Source of the DNA: Paramarasmius palmivorus
Lineage: Eukaryota; Basidiomycota; Agaricomycetes; Agaricales; Marasmiaceae
DNA length: 64,000 bases
Assembly (NCBI GenBank): GCA_037176845.1
Contig: JAYKXP010000072.1
Location: forward strand, 124,001-188,000
Direction: 5' to 3'
Positions 54,291 to 64,000 of the stretch are shown here, in pieces (positions within the stretch are counted from its first letter, which is position 1; each line of letters begins with the position of its first letter). The position numbers and the translations under genes are program-made. The notes under the pieces were generated by a model. That model did no database searches, was not told the DNA's origin, and saw only the letters and a list, made by a program, of their open reading frames with translations.

Positions 54291-55421
54291 ATGGCTGGGC
54301 ACCACTTAGGGGTCCACAAGCGGCACCAGCCGATGGAGATGCACCTGGAGGCACGATTTTCTCCGACCGCCGTTTTCACTCAAGCTCAGAGTACTCAAAG
54401 TAGCAGTTCTACGAATGGTAAAGGCCTATGAACCTGTCTTTACTCTGTTTCTCAGTTCTGACTCTTCTCGTTAGCTTCTCAAACTGCTGTCACTGTACCA
54501 TTCCCTTCATCTGGTGTAGCAACCTCAGCTATTCCGAGTCCTTCGACAGCAACCTCGACTAGCCTGATACCTTCTCAAGTATGGTTTCAGCCCCAATCTG
54601 ATGTGTAGTTGGCTCACATCTTCGACCTCTAGTCTGACCCTAGTTCCGCAGCACCTCCTAGCGTAACGATCACCGCATCTGCGGTAGATGCACCCTCCTT
54701 TTCAACCAATGGCGGCGCTATCATAGGAGGAGTTCTGGTCGGGATCCTAAGTTTATTGGGAATAACTTCTTTGGTCGTATACTGGATGGTACGTCGATCA
54801 CTCTGTACAAAGCCGAGCAAAGTGGCTGACCTCGTTTAGCGAAAATGGCACGTCAACAGAAGAGCGCAAAAATCCAACCTCCGCACTTTCATGGCCAAAC
54901 CAAATTCTACATACCGAAAGTTTGAACGTCCGGGTCCGAACCCAACTTCCTTTATGGTCGAACGCCAGCGCCCCAGGACCACTAGATCGCAAACGGATCC
55001 CATGCTACACTTTAGGACAGCAACTGCTTCTCCAGCACCGTTTTCGAAAACAGGTCGTCCTTCGTTAGACTACGAGGATAGAGTAAATGCGTTCTGGAGA
55101 GACATCCCAACCAATCAAAGCCATACAGATGTATCTACCCCGACGTTCTCCATGGCCGCCTCAGCCGCACGTCGCAGCGTACCACAACCCATTGAGCCCA
55201 AGTCTCCTATGAAGGCGCGGCACCACAGTATCGCACCATCCCAATTCAGCGAGTACCCCGTTAACGCGAACCTTGACGAATTCCCTCGGCCACCGCCACT
55301 CTCCGTCACTCCAACGTCGAGATACCTTCGTGGTCCAGACTCGTTGATGTCGTCCAATATGGCTTCGCCTTCGGTGGCTAGCTTTACCAGTGGGAATTAC
55401 GAATATGGGCATGCAATTTGA
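54291..55421 (+). CDS. Ser/Thr-rich single-pass membrane protein
   Basis: Four exons (54291-54417, 54475-54578, 54633-54788, 54840-55421) give 322 residues. The N-terminal region is short and contains no obvious signal peptide (MAGHHLGVHKRHQPMEMHLE). It is followed by a Ser/Thr/Pro stalk, a transmembrane helix (AIIGGVLVGILSLLGITSLV), WMRKWH and a 200-residue cytoplasmic part. That part is rich in basic, Ser and Pro residues and ends NYEYGHAI. The glycine-rich helix followed by RKW is typical of fungal surface proteins with a mucin-like stalk. Function is unknown; a wall-stress sensor role would be speculative. Confidence 0.7.
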
Positions 55422-55675
55422 TTTTGAAAGGGACTGTTCATTTATTTATTGTGCGAAGGATTATGGACCCTAGATGAGACACTTTGAAATGTAATCACTA
55501 CTAGCTATCATACGATGTGTTGCAAGGGTGTAATCTGCCTGGGCCTTGGGCGCTAAACATTTTTCAGTCTAACCAACACCACCAATGCCATCACTGAGTC
55601 GGATGCCAACAATGGCAATGCACGTCAAGCTTGGGCGTTTACCAGCTTGGCTTCCTCTCTCGTTTTACCCTCACC

Positions 55676-57563
55676 ATGTCCTTCAACGACTGTAGTGGAC
55701 TGATATTCAATGGAAATGTCAGCAACACCGTGGAAGGCGATCAGAATATATACAACAGTGTCGTTAATGGTGTGTAGACCTGCGCTGCTCTCGAACAAGG
55801 AATCCTGCTTATTGGCAGTTGCAGACGACAAAGGGTTGCATATACTAGCACAGAATGTTGCCACCCGCGCACTACACGACGCAGAACAGGGCCAACCCAC
55901 TGTCTTATGCCATCCTGGCACACGAGTCCGGATCTTGGAGTTGATGAGCAGTTGGACAGCTGACAGAACGAGGACGGAAAAGTTGTGTTGGTTGAATGGG
56001 CCGGTTGGAGTAGGGAAAACGACGATAGCGCAGACTTTGGCCGAGAAATTTCAAGAAGACCGGTTAGCTGGAGCATTTTTCTTCTCGCGCAACGACCCCT
56101 CTCGAAACGGCCTTCGTCTATTCGTAACCACCCTCGCATACCAGATTGTAACATCTCCATCCCTTGGCCCTCTCATTGGGCGGTTCATAACCGATATAAT
56201 CAACAAGAAACCTACTATTGTTCAGTCAGCTTTCGAACGTCAGTTCGAGGCGTTGATCCAAGGACCATGCAAAATGTTGGATCCTCACCAATGGCGGGAC
56301 CTACCGAACGTCTTAATGATAGATGGTATCGACGAATGCATCGACTTACCGTCTCAGGAACGACTGCTATCCATATTCGGTGCCGCCTCCACGGCCAATC
56401 CTCCCTTACCATTTGACATCGTTCTCTGCAGCAGAGCAGAGCCTATCATTGTGGATGCATTTAAACGACTTCCCCTCTCATCTATCTCCACTAAATTGAG
56501 CGTCGGTAGCTCGTTCCATTCAGACCTCGACATTGCGGTATTCTTTCGTGCTCGGTTTGAAGAGATTAGAGCCAGGCACCATAGAACGATGCCTCCTCAA
56601 CTGAAGGAGTAGCCTGGAGATGCTGTCATACGTGAACTGGTTCGCAGGTCCTGCGGCCAGTTTGTTTACGCCAAAACGGTCACCACTTTTATTGACAACC
56701 TTCAAAGCGTACCTATAGTACGTTTGAATGCAGTTTTGGAGTCGCGCATATCAAAGGGGGCAACATCACTATATCCAGAGCTCGATTTGTTGTATCGTCA
56801 GGTTTTGGAATCATGCGAGGACTTCCAGGCAGTTTCCCGCATCTTGTGTTGGATCATATATTACAGAGATATAGCCGAATCAGAGGCTGAGAAGAGTTTG
56901 TTCATTCCCACTTGCTGGGTCATCGAACAAATACTCGGCCTTGAACCTGGACTCGTCCGTGCTCACCTGTTTTCACTTCACTCGGTCTTGCGCATTCCTG
57001 ACAGCGATCACGGAATCATTCGTGTCTTGCACGCATCTTTCACCGAGTTCCTTTGCAATCCTGCACGATCCCACAATTTCTGTGTCAAAGATATTAACAA
57101 AACCCTATTCCACGACCTCATTGCACAATGCTTGCTTCGTCGAATTGCATTGTTTAATCCACAATATCGTGATATTGCCGAAAGGATACAACTGTCAGAT
57201 CGAATAACTTTTCGTTTCGATATTCCTTGGTTGTCATACAAGGACCAACAGCTTTATACCCAATTGAACGACTGGAGTGGGGAGCCCAGGTCTGCACGTA
57301 AATTCGTTGATGCCTTTGATTCCCATGCACGAGAGACCTGGCATCGGCACTGTATGCTTGTGCTACCTAGCCAAGAACTCCTTGCTGCTCTGAACGAACT
57401 CGACCCATATGCATATCTTACACTGATTTTATACGGAAACCGCTGTGGTCGTCACAAAGCCGACTTTCGTCAGGGCCCCCTCCTTTGGAGGCAACGGCTG
57501 CTTCATTTTGCTTGCTGGCTCCGCATTATACGAGATATGATGTTGTGGGCAAAAGTGCGTTGA
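55676..57563 (+). CDS. NACHT-domain NTPase with an in-frame stop codon
   Basis: Exon 1 is 55676-55769 and exon 2 is 55834-57563. The start MSFNDCSGLIFNGN, SNTVEGDQNIYN is the asparagine-rich motif seen at the head of many basidiomycete NACHT proteins. The NACHT domain has HPGTRVRILELMSSW, Walker A NGPVGVGKTTIAQ (residues 86-98) and Walker B NVLMIDGIDEC (about 200). The winged-helix-like region continues as SRILCWIIYYRDIAE and IRVLHASFTEFLCNPAR. A TAG at 56610-56612 (codon 291) interrupts an otherwise continuous frame of 606 residues. The expected residue is probably Trp (TGG). Fungal NACHT proteins are candidate NLR-type immune or incompatibility receptors. No C-terminal repeat domain was found. 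It may be a young pseudogene or rely on readthrough. Confidence 0.82.
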
Positions 57564-58688
57564 AAGCTAGTTGCATGTATGCTTTATTCACTGAAAATGC
57601 CCTAGTCGCTTTATAGTGTCCCTAAGGGATTCATTGAAAAGTGCCAATCTTTATTCTTCAACTTCAGCGTTGGTTCTTCAGCGTCCATGAATGCCTTCCC
57701 GAGCAGTACCATATCTTCTGGACTTTGCTTTATATCTGCATCCTTGGATCTGGATACCGTTGGGGTCGAGGATCAAATTGGGAGCCCTTTTGTGTTCGAG
57801 ACACTATTGGAGCATTTTATCGAAGTAGGACTCTCGGCTTCTCCAGGGCACCCTTCCAGTTTTGCCGACACCGGTCACATTATCATCCTACAGTGTCATC
57901 TACATCCTGGTAGTCTTGTTTGCGATTTAGAGAAAAGGCCACTGGACAAGTTGGCTACAAACATTCACCACGTGGTCTGTCAGGAAGCTGCCCAATGGTG
58001 TTTAGACAACAGCACTGTTCTGAATACAGCAGTTAAAGAGACATTTGCACCACGGTTATTTGCCTGGAGTCGTGAAAAGTCTTGGTCAGTATCCGAGGAT
58101 ATAGAGATTCCTGGGGACACCCAGGGCTGGAATGGTGGACAATCCTGGTTGGCAATATAATCCGGCAGTATCAATGATTTAATGGTGACTAAGTCAGACG
58201 GAAATTTCATCAACACCTACTCCTTGACCCTCCAGCATACATGGCTCTACTACTTGAATCTCCTACCAGATCATGACGAGGTGATTCGGACCCTAAAGTC
58301 AAATATTGGTCTCATCCCCAAAGCCACATCTTCGAGCGCACCTCTATATGGTGCACAATTCGCACTAGACTGGTTCAAGGTGTGTCGTGTCAGGTATCAA
58401 GAGTCGACAGTGCTGATTCCGCTTTCCACAAGAAATCACCAAAGCACCAGACGCCGCAGCATTTGCATCTTCTTCAGGAGCTGGAGGCTCTCGCAGAATC
58501 GGAACGCGCGCACGGTCAGCTAGTCCAAGACAGTGTCAGTGACTGGTTTAGAGTACTAAAAGCACTCGACGGTTCAGCGGCCACAACAGAGAATAGAGGT
58601 ATACAGTAGAGTGACTGGAGATGTACAAAGGAAGCATTAGTACCGCTAAACCACGACATAGACACAAAAATCAAAGCAAAGTCAATCT
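57564..58688 (+). other. Possible 3' exons or separate gene, unresolved
   Basis: Plus-strand frames at 57687-58160 (with DTVGVEDQIGSPFVFETLLE and HHVVCQEAAQWCLDNSTVLN) and 58182-58609 (YSLTLQHTWLYYLNLLPDHD) look like genuine protein. They may be the far C-terminus of the NACHT gene, separated by further frame damage, or an adjacent degraded gene. No family was recognised. Confidence 0.4.
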
Positions 58689-60756
58689 TCACAACTCAAC
58701 AGTGAACGAAGTAACCTGAGGCAAATACGCCGCCGCAGCCAAATCCACCACATGCACATCATCGTACGCCGAGGCTCCATTATAACCCCCAATGTAGAAT
58801 ATCCTGCTATCGTGTAGCAATGACCCATGATAACCTCGAGCAGAGGGCGCTTTCCCGAGTATAGCGCGTTGTTCGTATTGTAGAGTGACTATCATTCCGT
58901 CGTTAGTGAGGAAGGAGAAAGAGAGACACCAACGTACTTAGATTGAATAGTTTGAGGTCCGCGACATACTCGGCCCCATTATGCCCTCCTTGAATGAAAA
59001 GGTACGACCCGACCTGCGTAGACGTGTGCGATAAACGCTTAAAAGAATGAGGGAGGTCGATCAACGTCCACTCCAGCGAGTCTAACATCGTCAGAAGAAA
59101 TACCAATGGAAACCTCAAACCACTCACCCAAATTCAAACACCACACCTCCGAAAAGCAGTTATTTCCATCACTTCCACCAATCACAATCATCATATTGCC
59201 AACCAAATTCGCCGTATGGTATCCTCTAGGACTCGGAAAAATCGTACTGCCATCTTTCGCTCTCATCCCTTGCGTATTCACCACCTTCCATTCCATTCTA
59301 AACGGTACTCCATGGTGATGCGTCCCGGTACTATTACTCGTTCCAGGCCTTGAAATCGACTCTCCGGCTTTAGCGTCACCAGCACCCCAAACATCCAACG
59401 TCCAAACATCGTTCAACGCCGTCATACCGTTCCCGCCTCCAAAAACCCATACTTTGCCTTTGTAATATACAGCTGAATGGGCGCGTCGGCTTGCAGGTTT
59501 GATTGTAGAGGACGACGATGAGGAGGAAGAGGAAGATGTATCATTGGTGCCATTGACATCGTCTACACCGACGATAAAGGGTTTCGACCACTTCCGTGTA
59601 GCGGTATCGAGGATGTAGACAGCGTCAGAGTAGGTTGTCCCTTGGCCGCCTCCAAAGACGAGTATACGTGATCTGTCGATGAGTGTTGCGGTGTGGGCTC
59701 GTGAAGAAGGTGGTATATCGCCTGTAACTTGGGGTGTAGACCATTGGCATGTTTCTACGTTTTTTCAGGGATTGTTAGTAGCTAGACACGAAAAGGAATG
59801 CGGAAATACGACGTACCAAGATCGAAACAATACAGATCCTTCGCCGTGTCCCTATCATCGCAGCCACCAAATACCCAAGCTGTATCTCCCACAAGCGTCA
59901 CCGTATGTCCTCTCATCGTTCTCGAAGGACAAACGCCCCAAACTGGTGCTCGACTCCAGTACATCAAAGGCGGAGGAGCTACTTCTGCGTCCTTATCGTG
60001 CGGTAAACGGGGTGTTTGACGATACTTTGTACCGGAGGATGAAGAGCGGCTTCCACTGCTACTGCTGCCTTTGACGGTCGGAACAGAGAGTAAAGATGTA
60101 CTCGAAGACACTGATGGCGTTCTTCTAGATGATGACGAGCCTTCGCGTCCACTACCGCTCCCCGATTGCGTTGGTGTTCTAGATCCACTGGGTTTTCGTG
60201 AAGCTCTAGGCCGACTACTTCCACTAGCACTAGATCCTCCTCCTTCTCTACTACTACTACCACCACTTCGTCCATTTTCGCTCCCATTTGAAGAATGATG
60301 TACAATGATAGAAGGCGATGCCAAACCCGGTGTCGTAGCCGGTGACGAAGACGTAGTTGTCGAAGGTGAATACGAACGTCCTTGATTCTGATTCTGGCCC
60401 TGGTATGTCACAGAAGAAGAAGCAGCGTTTCTTCCTGAAATCGAAAGAGGACCCAGGGTTGTAGAAGACCCTGCTGCCTGAGGCGCTGAATACGGCGTCG
60501 TCGGCGACATCTGGAGATCGATGTCGGGTGTGGTAAAAGGACCATGTTCTGGTACGTCGTTCAAGGGGGTACGTACACCCATACTGTGCTGGAAACTGTC
60601 GAATGAGGAAGCGTTTGAAAGGGGTCGTGAAAAGTAGCTTGTAGGTTGCTGGTGACGGTGGTGGTGATGAGGACCAGCGCCGTTGTCGTCGTAGTCGTCG
60701 TTGAGGTCGAAAGGAGTAGCAAATGGAGAAGGGATCGCGCCGCCTCGGTGAGGCAT
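58689..60756 (-). CDS. Kelch-repeat beta-propeller protein
   Basis: Starts at 60756 (MPHRGGAIPSPFATPFDLND) with a 230-residue Ser/Gly-rich disordered region, then about six kelch repeats in several exons ending at 58689. The blades are recognisable: RTMRGHTVTLVGDTAWVFGG, SSRAHTATLIDRSRILVFGG, SRRAHSAVYYKGKVWVFGGG, SPRGYHTANLVGNMMIVIGG, LSHTSTQVGSYLFIQGG and SARGYHGSLLHDSRIFYIGG. Short introns separate blades near 59780, 59100 and 58900. Kelch propellers are protein-interaction platforms; in fungi similar proteins act in polarity or as ubiquitin-ligase adaptors. The specific orthologue was not identified. It is convergent with the preceding gene. Confidence 0.88.
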
Positions 60757-61066
60757 CCTTTTTGTTGTCGGTACCGGCTTTGTGGTCGTAAGGTTGCACT
60801 CAAAAAGCTAATATCGGCAACGGCCGCGTGTATCCATAGCGCGTCTCTCTGCTCCTTCAGGTCAAGTCCGTCAAGCGAAATTCAAAAGTAAAATTATAAA
60901 GGGTTGTGTTTTATAAAGCCAGTAAAAATACACGACGCTAATTTCCAGAAAGCTTGATGTAATGTTACACTTGCGCCAGAGGTATATGAAGAGGAATTCT
61001 GCCGACCAATAAAAACTTTGCTACGACCCGCCAAAAAAGCTACGGAAATTCGTGAACAAGCCCTGT

Positions 61067-62145
61067 CTATGCACTCGATTTAGTTTCGGTGGTCTCGGTG
61101 GTCTCAACGGTCTCAGCGGCAGATTCCTTCTTGTCGATAGCAGACTGCGCTTCAGCAGCGAGTGTGCCCTTGGTAGAGTCCAAGCTGTGTACGATACCGC
61201 TTAGCTACGCGAACAGCATCAAATAACACGGAGAACACGTACAGTTTAGCCTCCAAAGACTGGAGTTTCTGAGCTTCTTCCTTAGAAAGCTCCTTTGGGC
61301 TCATCCTTGGTGGAGACCCAGATGAGGATCTTCGTTCGCTCCTATAGGCAGTAACTAGTGATCAGCAGGATCTCCCAAGACACAAATATCAGCTACTCAC
61401 GAGATACGAGCGGCATCTTTAAGAGCAGCCTGCGCCAAAACAGTAGGGTCAATAGAACCCTTCCCTTCAGGGTGCTTCGCAGCTGCCGACTGAGCATCAG
61501 CCGCCAAGGATCCGGGAGGTGGGCGATATCTAAGTGTCAAGTCAATAAACCCTTTCTATCAATAGAAAAGTGGAGTCTCGCCACTCACCCTAACGCCTTA
61601 TGCTCCTCAGACATCAACTTCCTCGCATCAGCTGTAACGAACCAAGAGCTCCACATTCAACATTCTTCTCGTTATCGCAATTGCGGCACGGGACACTCAC
61701 CTTCTCCAATAACAGCCAAATCAATGCCATCCACAACCGTACTCTTCGGGGCGGGATGGCCCCTCTCCCGTTCAATCTTTGCCGCATCGTCCAGTGCCGC
61801 CTTTTTCAAAATCTCCATATCAGGAGCCTCGGGTCCACCTTTAGGGTGTTTGGCTGCGGCCGCCTGAGCTTCAGACGCGAGAGAGCCAGGAGGTGGGCGG
61901 TATCCAAGAGCTTTGTGTTCGAGCGACATGATCTTGCGAGCCTCGACTATTCAAAGAGATTTGAGAAACACGCCCAGAACGCGAAAGGCGGTTGAGTCTA
62001 CCTTCACCAATGCTATCGAGGTTGATAGATCCAGTACTGTGGACCGTAAATCAGCTAAAAATCGAACGAAATTTGGCAAGAGGCCAACTTACATCTTGGT
62101 AGCCGCATCCTGCACGGCGACTTCAGTCAGTGTTGCAGTAGCCAT
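61067..62145 (-). CDS. SMP-domain (seed maturation protein, LEA-like) protein
   Basis: Starts at 62145 (MATATLTEVAVQDAATKI) and runs through about six short exons to the stop at 61067-61069. Two SMP-type repeats are obvious: ARKIMSLEHKALGYRPPPGS, LASEAQAAAAKHPKGG, and again ARKLMSEEHKALG, YRPPPGSLAADAQSAAAKHP. Each is followed by an Ala-rich helix (LKKAALDDAAKIERERGHP; LAQAALKDAARIS). The C-terminal part has a third weaker unit (TKGTLAAEAQSAIDKKESAA). SMP/LEA-like proteins are hydrophilic, largely disordered and linked to desiccation or stress tolerance. It is divergent from the gene at 62579, with a promoter region of about 430 bp between them. Confidence 0.85.
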
Positions 62146-62578
62146 CTTGATAATGGTAAAAGAAATGAAGTTGAGGTCTGAGGATTGAGATGTTCAGAGA
62201 CGAAAAGGTTCGGTGGTGACCCAGACCATCTTGAGACGGTATTTATCCAAAAGAGATAAGGGTTGTGCCACGTATTTGGCTCCACTAGTAGGTAAGAAAT
62301 CTCAATTTGTCTAGACGTCATCTCGGATTACATGCTGTGTGGAGAGTGGAGTCCGAGATGGGCAAACAAAACCTAGAGTTCAGAAGAGCCACCGTGGGCG
62401 TTTCCGGAGAACCCGAATTTTTAGACTTTTCATTTACCGAGCTTTGAATGGCAGGTTGCTCGCACGCCAAGGAGTGTGTATGCGTCTCTCAAAGGTGAAA
62501 AGCACCTTTCAATCTTTGTTTCCTGCTCTTTTTTTACGCCAGAAAGACGCGAATCACGAATCGATCTAACCCTAAGCG

Positions 62579-63005
62579 ATGGCTGCGCCGACTATAGAGA
62601 TATTTCTGTCCGCTCCAATTTCATCCACACCTGGCAGCGGCAATGCAATAAAAGAACCATCAACATCGTTGCGTGATCATGTTACAAACGCTACAGCTTC
62701 GGTCGTCAAGCAACAATTGGAGCAAAATCGGCGAAGCGAGAAGCTGAGAACACATCGCGAAGCCTTTCAAGCGGTCGGCGATGTTGGATCATGCATGTAT
62801 GTATATCGTTTGAATGGGTCTCAAGCTCAAGGCTCCATTGCGAGACCCTGCACGTCAAAATCTTTCCGATGAGCCACCGTTCACAATTCTTTATAGTCAT
62901 TGTCATCTCCGTGGGGAAGGAGAGTCGTATGGGATGAGAGCTTGGGAAGAGATAAGGACAAGGAAGAAAGAAGGGTACGTGTCCCACACAGCTTGGCAAA
63001 ATTAG
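62579..63005 (+). CDS. Small conserved-looking protein of unknown function
   Basis: Two exons (62579-62796 and 62897-63005) with a 100-nt intron give 108 residues. The middle is a charged helix (SVVKQQLEQNRRSEKLRTHR) followed by EAFQAVGDVGSCIHCHLRGE and SYGMRAWEEIRTRKKEGYVS. Cys and His residues are clustered (SCIHCH). No family was recognised. The amphipathic helix and gene organisation look genuine, and the start codon follows a plausible short leader. Confidence 0.55.
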
Positions 63006-64000
63006 AGCTGTTATGATTCTATGATGATGATAAAAGTAGTCGACGGCGATGATGTATTGTATGTAGTCGCGTATGAGTTTCCGTTGATCCCTGTAGAATG
63101 TACGTCTCCAACTCAATTTCCGTAGGAGCCGGGTGACGCGAGATGAGACCTCTGGTGGATATCGCGTTTCAGCATGCGGCGGGCTATAAGATTGGAGCAG
63201 GTAGAGACGACCTGTGTCCGTAATAGAAATAACATTCCATACCGAGATCAAGATAACCGTGACAAGTGAACTAGGGTATCTTGACGGGGTCGACAAGTAT
63301 CCCTATCTCAGGTGAAGACAGAGCTCTCCCTGAACCGCGCAGAGCCTGGAGCTGTACTGAGAGCCTCAGAGCTCAACTAGTCGCCACTGGGAAGGTTGAA
63401 CCATAACAGAGCCAGAGTGCCCAAGCGGAAATAGCATTCGCCAGAAAGTTATACCGTGGTGAGAATGAGTCTGGATAAACTAGAAGGAACTTGCAAGGGT
63501 GAGATGACGCCTTTCCATACTGCGCCTCCTTGGATCTTGTAGCGCTTCAAGGGAAGCTTTTTCGACGGGTATCCACAGCTTCCTGATGACGGGAATGAAG
63601 GTGTCGATGTGGGCGGCATGCCTGGGACACGCTCTCTCTTGAGTAAATGTATCGACGTTCATTGGACATTGCGGCGTCCAGTGCGTCATCATATATCGAC
63701 CTGAATGGCTTCAGAGGACAGAGACGTGGCCGTTACTATTGTACTATGATTAGCAGCGGCCTAAATATGTTGAAGAATGGCATACCAGTAGAAACTCCAA
63801 AGATTGGCCTGTGATTTCCTTGCATTGTGCCATTCGGGGCCAGGGTCACCACGAGGACTTCGACCAGACTTGTACATGTCCTACCCAAAGATTTACCGGG
63901 TAAGACTATGAGGATATCTTTGGCCACAAGAACAGGTGATGGTTCCGTTCGTGCAAAAGTAGCAGTTTTGAATAAGACAGTACACGGTGAGAGCCAGTCC
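63006..64000. other. Intergenic to window end, nothing recognised
   Basis: Only short frames on either strand; no domain, repeat or RNA gene was identified. A gene may begin beyond the right edge. Confidence 0.45.

Noticed and set aside
63410..63480. tRNA-like A-box (GAGTGCCCAAGCGGA) near the right end
   Set aside because: No matching acceptor stem or B box downstream.

Overview
The window reads as nuclear DNA of a basidiomycete, most likely an agaricomycete. Reliable genes carry many introns of about 42-65 nt with GT..AG ends and CTRAY-like branch sites. Several protein families are typical of mushroom-forming fungi: secreted GH76-like proteins with a C-terminal membrane anchor, NACHT NTPases, fungal copper amine oxidase and secreted acetoacetate-decarboxylase-like proteins. 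No operons, CRISPR arrays or bacterial signals were seen.

Left third (1-31.7 kb): gene-poor, repeat-rich accessory DNA. It holds two related membrane proteins with PPxY tails (one cut by the window start), a nest of terminal-inverted-repeat elements at 3.3-4.2 kb and a valine tRNA. A 3.6-3.9 kb segmental duplication (5.6-9.5 and 16.1-19.7 kb) carries in each copy a small protein with a very regular glycine zipper. A decayed third relative lies at about 9.6-10.06 kb. Copy 1 has a solo LTR whose empty site is preserved in copy 2. Further right are a damaged GST-like gene, a RecQ-like helicase relic, an apparently intact GH76-like gene with a TA-flanked MITE in one intron, scattered relics of its 3' end, and two BTB-domain paralogues arranged tail to tail.

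Middle (32-43 kb): a T-poor, A/C-rich (plus strand) island with small genes on both strands, including an acidic protein and an F-box-like protein. It is interrupted by a complete, apparently young non-autonomous LTR retrotransposon that encodes only Gag. Its two 368-bp LTRs look identical, its target duplication is CCAGT, and its primer site matches the anticodon arm of initiator tRNA-Met.

Right third (43-63 kb): conventional gene-dense DNA. In order: old yellow enzyme, copper amine oxidase, a low-complexity protein, a secreted acetoacetate-decarboxylase-like protein with a broken second copy, an HSL-type alpha/beta hydrolase, a Ser/Thr-rich membrane protein, a NACHT protein with one in-frame stop codon, a kelch protein, a SMP-domain (LEA-like) protein and a small divergent gene of unknown function. 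The remaining 1 kb looks empty.

The most unusual items are the Gag-only retrotransposon, the glycine-zipper gene array with its exon-like repeats, the MITE family, the A/C-rich island, the splicing anomalies of the amine oxidase, and active-site motifs encoded by very small exons. Exon boundaries were derived by hand from splice signals and reading-frame continuity and have not been tested against transcripts.
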